Shown piece by piece: positions 5,233-5,345 of a stretch of DNA of 5,345 nt (position 1 is the first letter of the stretch; every line of letters begins with the position of its first letter). The position numbers were made by a program, and so were the translations under genes. Source of the DNA: Gemmatimonadaceae bacterium (GTDB lineage Bacteria > Gemmatimonadota > Gemmatimonadetes > Gemmatimonadales > Gemmatimonadaceae); NCBI GenBank assembly GCA_013361745.1, contig JABFXM010000458.1, positions 1-5,345 on the forward strand, given 5' to 3'. The notes below the pieces were generated by a model. The model saw only the letters and a program-made list of their open reading frames with translations, was not told the DNA's origin and did not search any database.

Positions 5233-5345
5233 ATGGGGAGTGATTCCGCCGAGTCGCGACGACTCACGCGCCGCTCGTTCGTCGGGCTCGGCCTCGCCTC
5301 GCTCGCCGCCTGCGCGCTGCCGCGCGGCGCGGCGAGTCGCCGGCC
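5233..5345 (+). CDS. Tat-signal lipoprotein, N-terminal part only
   Basis: ATG 5233 opens 37 codons that run off the right edge. The sequence has a twin-arginine motif LTRRSFVGLGL (Arg13-Arg14 and Phe16), then a hydrophobic stretch ending in a good lipobox (S-L-A-A-C, Cys27), predicting Tat export with lipid anchoring. Only the signal region is visible, so the mature function cannot be told. No clear SD precedes it; GTG 5230 in the same frame is an alternative start. It lies 19 bp after the creatininase-family stop on the same strand, which suggests one operon and co-localisation of the two products at the outer face of the cytoplasmic membrane or beyond. Confidence 0.68.
   Translation, partial: MGSDSAESRRLTRRSFVGLGLASLAACALPRGAASRR

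Noticed and set aside
4104..5267. Long open frame on the minus strand, 387 codons, opposite the creatininase-family gene
   Set aside because: It is antisense to a gene with intact family motifs, has no recognisable domain, and runs across two real gene boundaries.

Overview
The window is GC-rich (about two thirds G+C by eye) and almost fully coding. It looks like bacterial chromosome rather than a mobile region: I see no transposase, integrase, tRNA, rRNA or CRISPR array. The gene set (DUF2911 protein, CHCGC-motif protein, streptogramin-lyase-like propeller, sorbosone-dehydrogenase-like lipoprotein, exported creatininase-family hydrolase) suggests a soil-type Gram-negative such as Gemmatimonadota. 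That lineage call is inference from gene content and style, not from a marker gene.

There are two divergent transcription units separated by a 210-bp intergenic region (3302-3511). The left unit runs on the minus strand. In transcription order it holds a Tat-exported CHCGC/CYCXC-family protein (3301-2837), a DUF2911 protein with an extra C-terminal domain (2834-1959, two bases after the previous stop), a Vgb-like seven-bladed propeller protein (1933-887, 25-bp gap and strong SD), a small lipoprotein-like protein (756-388, after a 130-bp leader containing an inverted repeat that covers its SD), and the N-terminus of a sorbosone-dehydrogenase-family lipoprotein (343 to the left edge, 44-bp gap). 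A plausible sigma-70-like promoter (3331-3359) lies just upstream of the first gene.

The right unit runs on the plus strand. It holds an eight-helix membrane protein of unknown family (3512-4333), a creatininase-family metal hydrolase with a signal peptide (4326-5213, 8-nt overlap with the previous gene), and the start of a Tat-signal lipoprotein (5233 to the right edge).

All eight proteins carry an export signal, a lipobox-like cysteine or membrane helices, so the locus encodes cell-envelope or periplasmic functions. No shared pathway can be proven from the window. A periplasmic set of oxidative or hydrolytic enzymes plus binding proteins is the most that can be inferred. I found no clear evidence of a wholly new system. 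The points most worth checking are the SD-masking hairpin ahead of the small lipoprotein, the exported creatininase coupled to a membrane protein, and the coupled CHCGC-DUF2911 pair.
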